A stretch of DNA of 64,000 nucleotides. Source: Chloroflexota bacterium (lineage in GTDB: Bacteria > Chloroflexota > Dehalococcoidia > Lucifugimonadales > Australimonadaceae). Below are positions 19,190-30,101 of this stretch, one piece after another (position 1 is the stretch's first letter; the number at the start of each line of letters is the position of its first letter). The notes beneath the pieces were generated by a model that saw only the letters and a program-made list of their open reading frames with translations, was not told where the DNA came from and made no database searches. Location of the stretch: assembly GCA_027618515.1 (NCBI GenBank), contig JAQCEV010000003.1, positions 1-64,000 of the forward strand. Direction: 5' to 3'. The translations under genes were made by a program, and so were the position numbers.

Positions 19190-20455
19190 CTACGCGAGGG
19201 CCATGTCGAGGGCCAGGGCCGACCAGCCGAATGACCGAGCGCCCATGCCCTGCCCGCTGAGCGAGTTGTAGTACTCGTAGAGGCCTTGCTTGGCGACGAG
19301 TTCGACCGTGCGAGTAGCAAGGTGCTCTGCGGTCTCGCTATGACCGTGGGCGCGCATGCCCCGCCAGACGAGCCAGTTGGTGTTGATCCAGGTGGGGCCA
19401 CGCCAGATAAGTTTGTCTTCGTGGGCGTTGAAGGTGCTTTCAGTGGCGGCGACCGAGGGCAGCGGGTAGCGCAGCCAGAACTTGTCACGACGCAGGATGT
19501 GCCTGTCCACGATCTCATCGACGATGTCTTGGGGGATGTTGGGCATGACGAGGGGAACAAGTGCGCCGACGGTGAGGGGCAGCACGCGACGTTCTTCAGT
19601 GCCGACGAGACTCATGAAGCCACCGTTGGCGCGGTCGAGCATCTTTTCAAGCATGGACGACGTGACTTTTCCCGCCATGGCGTCGTAGGCGGCGGATGAT
19701 TGGTTGTTGCCCTGGGCGCGGTGCATGCGGGCCATGGTGGCCAGGGAGTCGGCGTAAAGGCCGTTGACGAGCGCCTCTTTGACGTAGAAGCGATGCTTAC
19801 TGAGCATCTTGCCGCTGTTGTAGCCGGCGAGCCAGTTCCTGGCATCGATACGCCGGTTCTTGAACCCTGCCCTCCAGCGACCTGGGGGACTCTTGAACCC
19901 GAGGGCTTCATCGAAAGCAGGGGACTGGTCAGTCCCCGATTCGTAGGGGGAGACGATGACTATGAGGCCATCGTCGTCGGGGACGCGGTTCTGGGCGAGC
20001 CACGCGTGGTAAAGGTCGAGGGCTTCCATGAAACGCGGTGGGATCGCGGCATCGCCGACTATCTGGGCGACACGCTCGACGGCTTGGGCGAGGACGGGAG
20101 GCTGGATGAGGCCGGAGCTACGCAAGTGTTCGCCTGGAGGAGCTTGGCCGAAGGCCCAGGGGCGGAAGAAGCCACCAAGCTTGACGCCCCAGAAATGCAT
20201 GTGCCCGATGAATCCGTCGTCACGCTGCGTGGCGACGAGGGTTTCGAGCTCGCGTACGGCTTGGTCAGGGTCGATGTGGGCGAGGGCGATGGAGTGGAAG
20301 CAGGAGTCCCAGAACCACTGCCACTTGTACTCGTGAGGCGAGGGGCAGAGGTAGGAGTAATCGAAGTTCAGCGAGTGGTCGTGGCCTTGCTTGAGGTTGG
20401 TCTTGGCCATGCGCTGGACAAGCGAACGAACCTGTTGGACATCGGGGCTTTCCAT
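19190..20455 (-). CDS. Glycoside hydrolase, (alpha/alpha)6 GH63/MGH1-like
   Basis: KWQWFWDSCFHSIALAHIDPD, GDDGFIGHM-type motif, RGPTWINTNWLVWRGM. Confidence 0.75.
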   Translation of the reverse strand: MESPDVQQVRSLVQRMAKTNLKQGHDHSLNFDYSYLCPSPHEYKWQWFWDSCFHSIALAHIDPDQAVRELETLVATQRDDGFIGHMHFWGVKLGGFFRPWAFGQAPPGEHLRSSGLIQPPVLAQAVERVAQIVGDAAIPPRFMEALDLYHAWLAQNRVPDDDGLIVIVSPYESGTDQSPAFDEALGFKSPPGRWRAGFKNRRIDARNWLAGYNSGKMLSKHRFYVKEALVNGLYADSLATMARMHRAQGNNQSSAAYDAMAGKVTSSMLEKMLDRANGGFMSLVGTEERRVLPLTVGALVPLVMPNIPQDIVDEIVDRHILRRDKFWLRYPLPSVAATESTFNAHEDKLIWRGPTWINTNWLVWRGMRAHGHSETAEHLATRTVELVAKQGLYEYYNSLSGQGMGARSFGWSALALDMALA

Positions 20456-20532
20456 GGGAAAAGTATGGCGCAGGGTGCGGGTGATAAGGAATGGCTTCGC
20501 GGGTCGGGTAGTGAGGGGTTAGCGCGCTTGAA

Positions 20533-20808
20533 ATGCCGTCAGCGAGGCGACAGATCCTCGCCGATGAGCGCGGGGTGATCAGCGTTGTACCGGTGGGCGC
20601 TGAACGCATCACCGGCGATGTCGGTGGCCTCATCACTTGGCTCGACGACCCGCCAAGCTCGTCGCCACAAATCGATATCTCCGGCACCGCGCCTGCCGAG
20701 CCTATACTGCCGCTGCTGGCGGAGCTGAACTACTTATACGGCGATGGCCGTTTTGATTGGAGCCTAGGATGTTGTTTCTCAACAATGCCGATGTCCTGCA
20801 AGTGCTAA
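20533..20808 (+). CDS. Hypothetical small protein
   Basis: ORF only, overlaps the next gene start; weak support. Confidence 0.3.
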   Translation: MPSARRQILADERGVISVVPVGAERITGDVGGLITWLDDPPSSSPQIDISGTAPAEPILPLLAELNYLYGDGRFDWSLGCCFSTMPMSCKC

Positions 20809-21922
20809 CGATGGCCGACTGCGTGCGCGTGCACGAGGAAGGGGAAGTGGAACTCGCTCTCGGCGAGCTTGCTGCCCGGCCGCGCTTCGACACGATCGTC
20901 CCCACGCCGTCACCTGAGCATTACTACCGCTGGGGACCGTGGAAGCAGCCAGCAAATCGCTCCAAACCCAGGCGATACGCCTCAAGTCTGATGTCATCTA
21001 CTACGAGCAGTCAGGTGACAGCCTCGTTGAGGAGAAATACGCAGGCAAGATCGGCCTGTACTGCGGGCTCGTGATGTTGTTCGACACCAGCAACGGCTCA
21101 CCGCTGGCCATCATTCAAGACGGCAACTTGCAGCAAGCTCGCGTGGGGGCGAAGAACGCTCTTGGGGTGAAGTACCTCGCGCGTGAAAACTCCAAGGTTG
21201 TCGGCATGCTCGGCTCCGGGGGCCAGGCGAGAAGTCACCTGGAAGCGTTCGCCACTGTCCGACCGATCGAGCGCTGCAACGTGTACAGCCCTACCAAGGC
21301 CAACCGCGAGCTTTTCGCCACGGAGATGAGCCAGAAGCTGGGGATCGCGGTCGTCGCGGTCGACACCCCGGAAGAGGCGGTCGACGGAGCGGACATCATC
21401 TCCTGCAACACGAATTCAATGAAGCCGATCTTGTTCCCGGAGATGGTCAGGCCCGGTGTACACATAACGGTGGTCTCTGGCGAGTGGGATCGCGAGGTGC
21501 CGAAGATGTTTGACGTGGTTCTATCGTCTGCGGAAAGCCGCATCTTCCATGGCGCGCCACCCGATGTTTCATTGGGCCGCAGTGGAGCGGCAGCCATCTA
21601 TGCAGCCGCGAGCGACAGCGACCTCGCACACCTCGTCGAGATATCCGGTAGCCGTTATGGCGAGCTGCCCCCACGCCCGGCCGGTGGAGGCGGCACACCA
21701 CGCAAGACAAGGACAGTGCCCATTGCGGACCTCATCCAGGGGACGGCCCAGGGCCGCCTCAACGACGAAGAGATCACCTCGTCTACAGGACTTGGCGGCG
21801 GCGGCGGCTCCGCAGGCATGTCGTTCGTCGTAGTTGGCAAGCTGGTCTACGACCTTGCTCTCGCACGTGGCCTTGGCACCGATATCCCAACGGATCTCTT
21901 CCTGCAGGACGTTCGCAACTAG
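20769..21922 (+). pseudogene. Ornithine cyclodeaminase/mu-crystallin family protein with apparent frameshift near 20934
   Basis: MLFLNNADVLQVLTMADCVRVHEEGEVELALGELAARPRF...YYRWG in one frame continues as TVEAASKSLQTQAIRLKSDVIYYEQ... in another. Confidence 0.75.
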
Positions 21923-21999
21923 CGGGGATTGCCTCACGAAGCGTCATCTAGGCAAGCGTGCCGCCATCCGCGACGGCAGCACGCTTGCCGATGGCCGAA

Positions 22000-23010
22000 T
22001 CAGGCGACTGATGCGGCGAGCAGAGCAGGGAACGGAGTCTTCGTAAGGTTCACGACGGCCGCGAAGCCGGCCTCCTGGCTAGCCTCATCGGTAAAGTACT
22101 CGGGCCAGGTCTGCGCGCTGGTAAGGCCGACCAGCTTCTTACGATGCGCAGTAGCGTAGAACTTGCCGGTATCTTCAGTGGTGAGATCCGCCGCCACAAC
22201 GTAGCGTCGCGCGCCAGCCTCGATCGATCCCGCCATGCCCATGAAGGGGCCCACGATCTTCATCATCGGCATCATCAGCCGCCTGGTCGCCCAGGACAGA
22301 TCGCGCCCAAAGTTGCTCGCTGGCACGGAGCCAGGGGATACCGCGTTCACCGTCATACCCGCTGGCAGCCTGCGCGACATCGCCGCCGCCCACCAGGCAA
22401 CTACGACCTTCGAGGATACGTATTCGTTCGTGGACTTATATTGATCCGGCCCCTGGATGCGCGCGAGCGCTTCCACTGCGGCGACGCGATCCCCGACGAA
22501 CCTCTCGTTCGCGACCTTCACGAAATCGTGAACCTTCATCCCAGGGACGGTGCCACGGGCACCTTCAGATCCCGCGATCACGATGTGAGCAGTCGCGCTG
22601 AGCAACCCGTCGCCGAGCATCCGCATGGCCATCACATGATGGCCAACCAACGTCGATGCCCACGTGATCTCGACCCCATCGGAATTGAATTGCGCCTGGG
22701 CGGCCGTCGCTCCTGCGTTGAGGAGAAGCATATCAACAACCACGCCGTCGCCGCGCAACCGGTCCATGGCGGCGTTGGCAGAGGCTACTTCTGACGTGTC
22801 CACCGCAAGCACACTGAAAGGATCCTTCCCTGTACGTGACACCAACAGGCCCCTGGCTTCCCGCCCCTTCTCCTCCGTTCGGCACGCGAGGATCACCTTG
22901 CCCCAGCCCGCCTCAGCGAGTTGTGCGGCGGCTTCGAACCCGATGCCCGAATTCGCCCCTGTCACCAGCGCCGACTTGTTCCGCACTCCATCCGCAATGC
23001 TCATCGTCAT
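22000..23010 (-). CDS. Short-chain dehydrogenase/reductase
   Basis: KSALVTGANSGIGFEAAAQLAEAG; STNEYVSSKVVV. Confidence 0.85.
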   Translation of the reverse strand: MTMSIADGVRNKSALVTGANSGIGFEAAAQLAEAGWGKVILACRTEEKGREARGLLVSRTGKDPFSVLAVDTSEVASANAAMDRLRGDGVVVDMLLLNAGATAAQAQFNSDGVEITWASTLVGHHVMAMRMLGDGLLSATAHIVIAGSEGARGTVPGMKVHDFVKVANERFVGDRVAAVEALARIQGPDQYKSTNEYVSSKVVVAWWAAAMSRRLPAGMTVNAVSPGSVPASNFGRDLSWATRRLMMPMMKIVGPFMGMAGSIEAGARRYVVAADLTTEDTGKFYATAHRKKLVGLTSAQTWPEYFTDEASQEAGFAAVVNLTKTPFPALLAASVA

Positions 23011-23175
23011 GACCTCTCAATCGCGTTATTGGCTAAACTCCAACCACTATGATGACTGAACGTCAGTCATCGGTGCACAGTGCGCGATTCTCCTTCTGGC
23101 AGGGCAGCGACCAGCCTTGCCAAAGCCCCTCACGTACCAGCTAAACTTCTCCCTAACACGTAGGATGGCACGCTC

Positions 23176-23553
23176 ATGAAGATCACCACCGTACGCTCGT
23201 GGAACCTCAACGCCAGCAATCTCGCAGAATCTGTCGCGTTCTACCGTGACCTGCTCGGTGCGCAAGTGAAGCAAGAGCACCAGGTTCAGGGTGTCGATGT
23301 CGCGCGCCTCGACCTCGGTGGCTTCAGCATCGGCCTATTCGACGCGTCCGAAGGCGATAGGCCTAACATCCCCCATCACACCGTGGGTATCGATGGCCCG
23401 GATGATCCCGAAGAACTCAAGCTTGAGATCGAGGCCAAGGGCGTTACTGTCGAACACATCCGCGTTCACTCCGAGCGCGAAGGCGGTGGCTACTCGATCT
23501 ACGTGAACGACCCGTCCGGCAACCGTTTGGAGCTGTCTAAGAGTGGCCGCTAG
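23176..23553 (+). CDS. VOC/glyoxalase superfamily protein
   Basis: NLAESVAFYRDLLGAQVKQEH, YVNDPSGNRLEL. Confidence 0.85.
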   Translation: MKITTVRSWNLNASNLAESVAFYRDLLGAQVKQEHQVQGVDVARLDLGGFSIGLFDASEGDRPNIPHHTVGIDGPDDPEELKLEIEAKGVTVEHIRVHSEREGGGYSIYVNDPSGNRLELSKSGR

Positions 23554-23980
23554 CCTGCGCCTGTTCCGCATTCTGTTCAGGCTCGCTCTGCCGATGGGCT
23601 GGGCGTGGTTCATCTTTTGGGTATCGTCCACGCCTGTACCCCCAGGCGCTGGCACCGACGGCGGCTTCCTGTCTTTCCTTCCTAGGGCAGATCTATTCGC
23701 TCACTTCGGTGTCTACGCCATCTTCGGATGGCTTGTCATGCAGTCCTTGCTCCCGATCAAGCTGTGCAAGCCCATCAACGTATCGCTCCACTTCGCCATG
23801 CCCGTCATCATCGCAGGCGTCTCCGGCATCGCGATGGAGTGGGTGCAGGACGGCATCCCCGAGCGCTCGGCAGAGGCAGTGGACGTCGTGGCGGACATCG
23901 CCGGTGCCATCGCGGCAGTCGCTTTCATGGCGTACCTCTGGCCCAAGATCAAGCGCCTCGGCCACGCCATCGCCGCCTAG
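23543..23980 (+). CDS. VanZ-like family membrane protein
   Basis: [39 protein letters not shown]. Confidence 0.8.
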   Translation: MAASLRLFRILFRLALPMGWAWFIFWVSSTPVPPGAGTDGGFLSFLPRADLFAHFGVYAIFGWLVMQSLLPIKLCKPINVSLHFAMPVIIAGVSGIAMEWVQDGIPERSAEAVDVVADIAGAIAAVAFMAYLWPKIKRLGHAIAA

Positions 23981-24018
23981 TCCACAGCCGTTACGACTTG
24001 GGCGTTACAATTTGGGCC

Positions 24019-24873
24019 ATGCTCACGAAACGGATCATCCCCTGCCTCGACGTCAGCGCTGGCCGTGTGGTCAAGGGCGTGTCGTTCGTCAACCTGCGGG
24101 ACGCTGGTGATCCCGTCGAGATGGCCGCCTTCTACGACCGCGAGGGCGCCGATGAGCTCGTCTTTCTGGACATCACCGCCAGCTCCGACGACCGAGAGAC
24201 GATGATCGATGTGGTCAAACGCGTCTCCGAAGAGGTATTCATCCCCCTCACCGTCGGCGGCGGAGTGCGAACTGCGGCAGATGTCCGCAAGTTGCTGAAC
24301 GCTGGCGCCGACAAGGTGTCCATGAACACCGCCGCCGTCATGACGCCCAGCGCCTTCGCCGACGCGGCCGACGCCTTCGGCAGCCAGTGCATGGTGATCG
24401 CTATCGATGCGCGCCGCATCCAGCCGGGTGGCCCTGTCGTTGCCCCTGACTTCCTGCCCGACGGCCACCCTGGCAAAGGCGAACTCGCGATCGGGCCTGA
24501 CTCCATCTGGGAGGTGTTCGTCCACGGCGGGCGCACCCCTACCGGGATCGACGCCCTCAAGTGGGCGCGCCACATGGCGGATCTGGGCGCAGGCGAAGTC
24601 CTGCTCACGAGCATGGACGCCGATGGCCACAAGGACGGCTATGACCTGGAGCTTACCCGCGCCATATCAGATGCGGTTTCTATCCCCGTGATCGCCTCTG
24701 GCGGCGCGGGCTCACCGGCCCATTTGGCGGAAGCCCTGGATTCGGGCGCCAACGGCGGCCACGCTGACGCGGCACTCGCGGCGTCGATCTTCCACTTCGG
24801 CCAGTTCTCCATCGCAGAGACCAAGCAGGAACTCGCCAAGAAGAACCTACTCATGCGCGAGGCTCACGACTAA
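24019..24873 (+). CDS. hisF: Imidazole glycerol phosphate synthase subunit HisF
   Basis: [46 protein letters not shown]. Confidence 0.95.
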   Translation: MLTKRIIPCLDVSAGRVVKGVSFVNLRDAGDPVEMAAFYDREGADELVFLDITASSDDRETMIDVVKRVSEEVFIPLTVGGGVRTAADVRKLLNAGADKVSMNTAAVMTPSAFADAADAFGSQCMVIAIDARRIQPGGPVVAPDFLPDGHPGKGELAIGPDSIWEVFVHGGRTPTGIDALKWARHMADLGAGEVLLTSMDADGHKDGYDLELTRAISDAVSIPVIASGGAGSPAHLAEALDSGANGGHADAALAASIFHFGQFSIAETKQELAKKNLLMREAHD

Positions 24874-24875
24874 CC

Positions 24876-25619
24876 ATGACTGGCCCCAGTCTCGTCGCTT
24901 TTGATTTCTTCGGCACCCTCGTTCGCAATGAAGTGGACGAATGGATCGTTACCCTCACGTCCATCGCTGAGACACAGGGCCTCGACATCCCTGGGCCGGA
25001 ACTCCACGCCCAGTGGAGCCAGCGCGAGCAGAACTTCCGCAAGACGCGCACCAACATGGTCAATCCCGCAGAGAGCGCGCCGTTCCGCACGTACTGGCAA
25101 GCATGGCGCGACGCCTTCGCGGACACGTTCGAGGCGCTCAACCTGGCTGGCGACCCTGAAGCCGCTGCGACCCGCTGCCTCGACGACCATTGCCGTCGTA
25201 AGGCCTTCGACGACACCGACGCAGCGCTCGACGCGCTTCGAGGCCGGATTCCCATGGCCGTCATGTCCAACGCAGACGATCGCTTCCTGTTCGGCTCCAT
25301 GGAATTCAACGGGTGGAGTTCCAGCTTTAGGCCGGTGATATCATCCGAGGCAGCGAAAGCGTACAAGCCGGACCCGCGAGCGTTCCACGCATTATGTAAA
25401 GCGGCAGGCGTGGCAGCAGAGGACGTGCTCTACGTCGGCGACTCGGCCTACGACGATGCCCACGGGGCCAAACTCGTAGGCATGCAGACCGTCCTCATCA
25501 GGCGAGACCAGAACACACCCGGTCGCACCCCACCGCCCGACGCCGCCAAGCTCATCGAGCCAGATCACGAGATCAACGCGCTTACCGAGCTACCCGCACT
25601 CCTCGACACGCTCGACTAA
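24876..25619 (+). CDS. HAD-superfamily hydrolase
   Basis: VAFDFFGTLVRNE, AVMSNADD, YVGDSAYDDAHGAKLVGM. Confidence 0.85.
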   Translation: MTGPSLVAFDFFGTLVRNEVDEWIVTLTSIAETQGLDIPGPELHAQWSQREQNFRKTRTNMVNPAESAPFRTYWQAWRDAFADTFEALNLAGDPEAAATRCLDDHCRRKAFDDTDAALDALRGRIPMAVMSNADDRFLFGSMEFNGWSSSFRPVISSEAAKAYKPDPRAFHALCKAAGVAAEDVLYVGDSAYDDAHGAKLVGMQTVLIRRDQNTPGRTPPPDAAKLIEPDHEINALTELPALLDTLD

Positions 25620-25634
25620 GCAAAGGACGAGACT

Positions 25635-26291
25635 ATGAGCACGACTGGGGCCCCACAGGTCAAACTGAACGCCCAGGGGTTGGTGACGGCCATCTGCCAG
25701 GACGCTGACTCCGGCAAAGTCCTCATGGTCGCGTACATGAGCCCCGAGTCCATCCAACGCACGATCGACACCGGCGAGATGGTCTTCTACAGCCGCTCCC
25801 GCCAGGAACTCTGGCACAAGGGCGACACCTCCGGCAGCTTCCTCCACGTCCAGTCAGCCCAGGTCGACTGCGATGGCGACGTGCTCCTCTTCCAGGTGAA
25901 GCCCGACGGCCCCGCGTGCCACACCGGCGCCGAGAGCTGCTTCTTCACGCCTCTCGCAAGTATCGCGTCCGGCTACGACACCGCCAACAGCGGTGCAGGT
26001 GTCCTCGACGAGTTGTTCCACACCGTCAAGCAGCGCCAACAGGACATGCCTGAAGGTAGTTACACGACCACGCTGTTCAAAGCTGGCACGACTCGCATCG
26101 CCCAGAAGGTCGGCGAAGAAGGCGTGGAAACCGCCCTCGCGGCTGCCACCAACGACAAAGAGCACCTCCCCGGCGAGATCGCTGACCTCATGTACCACAC
26201 CCTCGTCCTCCTAGCCGACGCTGGCCTCACGCCAGACGACGTCTGGGCCGAACTTCGTAAACGCCAAGGCGCCCCACCCCGAACCGCCTGA
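25635..26291 (+). CDS. hisIE: Bifunctional phosphoribosyl-AMP cyclohydrolase / phosphoribosyl-ATP pyrophosphatase
   Basis: VLMVAYMSPESIQRTIDTGEMVFYSRSRQELWHKGDTSG; QKVGEEGVETALAA. Confidence 0.93.
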   Translation: MSTTGAPQVKLNAQGLVTAICQDADSGKVLMVAYMSPESIQRTIDTGEMVFYSRSRQELWHKGDTSGSFLHVQSAQVDCDGDVLLFQVKPDGPACHTGAESCFFTPLASIASGYDTANSGAGVLDELFHTVKQRQQDMPEGSYTTTLFKAGTTRIAQKVGEEGVETALAAATNDKEHLPGEIADLMYHTLVLLADAGLTPDDVWAELRKRQGAPPRTA

Positions 26292-26519
26292 TCGCCACCC
26301 CGCCGGCTCGCGACCACCAAGCGTCCTTCCTCCACCAGGGAGTGCAGAGGAGGGCCTCTGCTGGGAGCTGGGGGTGTCCCCATCTTTGCTCTTTGATTTA
26401 GAACCCCCTTCCTAGCCAAAGCTGACTAGCACAGGGGCAGGGGGGGGGATGGTAGAAACGTCGGCTATGCTAGCGCTCGCCGCAAACAGTGCCGACGCTC
26501 TGGCACAGGAGAATCCATC

Positions 26520-26876
26520 ATGAAGATCATCCGCGTCCACCACGGCCCCGACGGCCAAACGCACTTCGAAGACATCGACTGGACTGAGACGCCCACGCCC
26601 AGCGGTGCCTACGTCCGCACCGACACCCGCCAAGCGGGCATCACCATGTTCGCCATCCAACCACCAGGATTCTTCGCAGACTGGCATCCCGCGCCCAGCC
26701 GACGCCTCGTCACGATGGTCTCCGGCACAGCCGAAGTTAGCGTTTCTGATGGCGAGACGCGGACCATCAACGCTGGTGATGTCGTCCTTTTCGAGGACAT
26801 CGACGGCCCTGGCCACACCATGCGGGTCATTGGCGAAGTAGACCGAGTCGCGCTCCACGTCAGCCTCGAAGGCTAG
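26520..26876 (+). CDS. Small cupin-domain protein
   Basis: DWHPAPSRRLVTMVSGTAEVSVSDGETRTINAGDVVLFEDIDGPGHTMR. Confidence 0.75.
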   Translation: MKIIRVHHGPDGQTHFEDIDWTETPTPSGAYVRTDTRQAGITMFAIQPPGFFADWHPAPSRRLVTMVSGTAEVSVSDGETRTINAGDVVLFEDIDGPGHTMRVIGEVDRVALHVSLEG

Positions 26877-27340
26877 CCAGCGGGATCAACTTGATCGTCG
26901 CGTAACGGTGGGTTCGCGATGATCAGCCAGCCAAGCGCCACCCACCAGGCGAGGATCAGCAACGCACCGATCGAGAAGATCGCGGGCATGAACGTAGGCA
27001 CGGTCAGCACTGCTGCTATCGAGAGCAACACGCGTTGCTTACGGCTACGTCCGTGGCCCTTGAGCACCGCGATCATGACCCCCGTGTTCAACATGCCCGC
27101 TACGCTACCGCTGACAAAGAACAGCTTTTGGGCAGTTGTGAAGCAAACGACCCTACCCGTGGACCACGAATCGTGGCAGGAGAAGGCAAAGATGAACGCG
27201 GCAACGGCAACGGATCCCGTCGCGATCGCAAGCGCGAGCACGGTGCCGCCCTCAACGCGGTAGCCACCGCTGAACATGAAAGCGAGCAGGGGGCTCAGCG
27301 TCGGCCCACCCAACATGATGGTCAGAGCGATCTCTTGCAT
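26873..27340 (-). CDS. Four-TM protein of unknown function (paralogue of 27434-27925)
   Basis: Hydrophobic profile; C-terminal LILAWWVALGWLIIANPPLRDDQV. Confidence 0.6.
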   Translation of the reverse strand: MQEIALTIMLGGPTLSPLLAFMFSGGYRVEGGTVLALAIATGSVAVAAFIFAFSCHDSWSTGRVVCFTTAQKLFFVSGSVAGMLNTGVMIAVLKGHGRSRKQRVLLSIAAVLTVPTFMPAIFSIGALLILAWWVALGWLIIANPPLRDDQVDPAG

Positions 27341-27433
27341 AGAACTATTCCAAGACGAAAGAAAGACCTTGTCTTGCGCATCCCCGCTCGCGCCAGGCGC
27401 CTCGTGTGCAACAAGAGCCGCAAACCCCTACAG

Positions 27434-27925
27434 CTAGCCGGAACGCGTGACCTCATCCAGGCGTAGCGGTGGATCTTTGACGACCAGCCAGCCAAGCACG
27501 CCCCACCAGATGAGTATCAAGACAACGCGGACCACCAAGATGGCGTGGATGAACATCGGCACGGCCAGCAACAGCGTCACACCCAACACCACGCGCCTCA
27601 GCCTCGCCCGCCGCATTCGGTAGAGCGCCACTCCTTGCACGCTGGCGCTGGCTACTGCGGCGACCCATGAGAAGTTCAGCACCAGCACGTTCGCGGACGA
27701 TGGGCATCGCGAGCCCTCGCATGCGCCGGTGCTCAGCAACATCGCCAACCCGAAGCTGGCCGTCGCTATCAGCAAACCCAACAGGAATGCACCACCCCTC
27801 GCATAGCGATCTGCGAACAAGAACGCGATCACCGGACTCGCGAGAGTCCCGCTGATCCATACAAACATCGAGGCATCGGTCATACACGCTCCGCTCGCGG
27901 CCTTATTGACCACACGATTGGCCAC
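27434..27925 (-). CDS. Four-TM protein of unknown function (paralogue of 26873-27340)
   Basis: C-terminal LILIWWGVLGWLVVKDPPLRLDEV. Confidence 0.6.
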   Translation of the reverse strand: MANRVVNKAASGACMTDASMFVWISGTLASPVIAFLFADRYARGGAFLLGLLIATASFGLAMLLSTGACEGSRCPSSANVLVLNFSWVAAVASASVQGVALYRMRRARLRRVVLGVTLLLAVPMFIHAILVVRVVLILIWWGVLGWLVVKDPPLRLDEVTRSG

Positions 27926-28046
27926 ACAGGCCCGATTCTATATCGACTGCACCCTCGGCATGCAGCCATCCCTTGCCAGGTTTCCCCGTACGGCGTAAGA
28001 ATGGCGCACCGTCCAACGCTTCCACAATCCTCCACCAGGAGTCCCC

Positions 28047-29021
28047 ATGCAATACCGAAAGCTAGGTAGCTCTGACCTCAACGTGTCCGCCGTCGGCCTT
28101 GGCACCAACAACTTCGGCGCACGTATCACTGACCACGCTGAAAGCTCCCTTGTCGTCCACGCAGGCATGGAGCTCGGCCTGAACCTGATCGACACCGCCA
28201 TCGGCTACGGCGGCGGCGAGAGCGAAGTCCACGTCGGCGCTGCCACGAAGGACAGGCGCGACAAAGTACTCATCGCCACCAAATTCAGGGCTGAGGTACC
28301 TGAGGGCAACACCATCGCCCAGCATATCTACGACCAGTGCGAGATCAGCCTGGGTCGCCTGCAGACCGACTACATCGACCTCTACCAGCTGCACTGGCCA
28401 GTCTTCTCGCTTGAAGCTGAGGAGATTCTGGAGCCGCTGAGCAGATTGGTGTAGCAGGGCAAGGTTCGCTACTACGGCGAGTGCAACTACTCCGCGTGGC
28501 GCTTAGCTGAGACCAACGTTGTCGCTGAGCAAAAGGACCTGCCTCGCATGGTGTCAGCCCAGAACAACTACAACATCATGAGCCGCCAGGTGGAGATCGA
28601 CCTCTTCCCGTACTGCTCGCAGCGCGATGTGGGATTCCTGCCGTACTCGCCTCTGGGTGGCGGCTACCTCACCGGCAAGTACCAAGCTGGCAGGCCCGCC
28701 CCTGAAGGCACCCGCGGCGCTGACGGTGGTGGTGAGGTCGGGCGCCTGCGTAACGATCGCAACGAGGCGATGCTGGCCCCTCTTGGTGCGGTCGCTGGGG
28801 AGTACGGTCACTCCATGCTCGACATGGCATTCGCATGGATGCTCGCTCACCCGGAGGTCACGTCCGTCATCGCAGGCGCCATGACTCCTGAGCAGATCGC
28901 CGCCAACATCGCGGCAGCCGATTGGGAGCTCACGCCCGAGCAGTTGGAGTCCATCAACGCCATCGCAGCCTACGAGGCCGGAGGGATCCGAGGCCCCGAG
29001 CGCCCAGCAGCCCGGGGTTAG
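28047..29021 (+). pseudogene. Aldo/keto reductase interrupted by in-frame TAG at 28452-28454
   Basis: MQYRKLGSSDLNVSAVGLGTNNFG ... LSRLV*QGKVRYYGECNYSAWRLAE... ; both halves in one frame. Confidence 0.8.
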
Positions 29022-29202
29022 GCAGGCAGGGTACTCCCTGCGCCCACTGGCTGCCGCTCGCAAGTAGCCAACGCATATCGCTTGCGCCGCTCCCTACCGG
29101 AGCGGCCGAGCGACGCCTGCCCGGCGGGCCTCTCGTTTGACAGGCCAATACCGGCAACGTACATTCCCGGCCACATCCGCTATCGAGTTACAGGAGCAAG
29201 AG

Positions 29203-29619
29203 ATGTTCCAGAGAGAAAGCATTGGGATCGAGGAGGCTGAGAAAGCCAGAGACTCCATCCTCGGCGCCCTTACCAACACGGACAACCCCATAGCCCTCGT
29301 CATCGCCGACGACCGGGGAGTCCCCGTACTGCTGTACCGCGAAGACGGCGCGCCAGCACGCATGCTCCGTCGGGCCCGCGCCAAGGCGTACACGTCCGCC
29401 AACCTAGGAGTCAACACCGTCGACTTCCGGGACAACGAGATCAAGGCCAAGAACCGCACGCTCAACGACTGGGGCGACCCCATGATCACGTCGCTCCAAG
29501 GTGGCATCGCCATCAGGAACAACGGCAACGTCGTTGGCGGCATCAGCATGAGCGGCAACACCACCATCAGGGACGAAGCGCTCGCGCAGATCGGTCTCGA
29601 CGCCATGGGGTTGAAGTAA
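29203..29619 (+). CDS. GlcG/HbpS-like heme-binding family protein
   Basis: IALVIADDRGVPVLLYREDGAPA...RARAKAYTSANLG...GGIAIRNNGNVVGGISMSG. Confidence 0.75.
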   Translation: MFQRESIGIEEAEKARDSILGALTNTDNPIALVIADDRGVPVLLYREDGAPARMLRRARAKAYTSANLGVNTVDFRDNEIKAKNRTLNDWGDPMITSLQGGIAIRNNGNVVGGISMSGNTTIRDEALAQIGLDAMGLK

Positions 29620-30086
29620 TGATCAACGAACTAGTTATCGGCCACGCAGACGCCCGGCTCGTCGCCCAGGCGATCCTGGACGCGGCTGGCACCAAGAACA
29701 AACCCATCGCCGTCGCCGTCGTCGACAACCGTGGCGACGTCGTCTACCTCACGCGCCAGGACGGCACATCAGCCGTCGACGTGCGTAACGCTGAGCGCAA
29801 GGCGTACACCGCCGCGTTCATCGGGCGTGACACGGCCCTCTGGCGGCAACAGATCGCCCACGACGGTCGTACCGTCGCCGACTGGTCGGACGCCAACACG
29901 ACCACCCTCCACGGTGGCTGGACACTTCGGCGTCAAAGCCAAGTCATCGGTGGCATCGGCGTAGCCGGCACTGGCGACGAGGATCGCGACGAGCAGCTCG
30001 CTCTCAAGGGCGCAGAGGCCGCCGCGCAGATATCCGTCGACGAATGGCTCACCAAACGCGACCCTCGAATCATCCGGGACCGATAG
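29619..30086 (+). CDS. GlcG/HbpS-like heme-binding family protein, tandem paralogue
   Basis: AVAVVDNRGDVVYLTRQDGTSAVDVRNAERKAYTAA...VIGGIGVAG; TAATG coupling with previous gene. Confidence 0.75.
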   Translation: MINELVIGHADARLVAQAILDAAGTKNKPIAVAVVDNRGDVVYLTRQDGTSAVDVRNAERKAYTAAFIGRDTALWRQQIAHDGRTVADWSDANTTTLHGGWTLRRQSQVIGGIGVAGTGDEDRDEQLALKGAEAAAQISVDEWLTKRDPRIIRDR

Positions 30087-30101
30087 AGGAGCAGCAAAAT
30101 C

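Noticed and set aside
23728-24018. N-terminal extension of the hisF ORF
   Set aside because: HisF homology starts at [12 protein letters not shown] (24019); the extension overlaps the VanZ-like gene in another frame.
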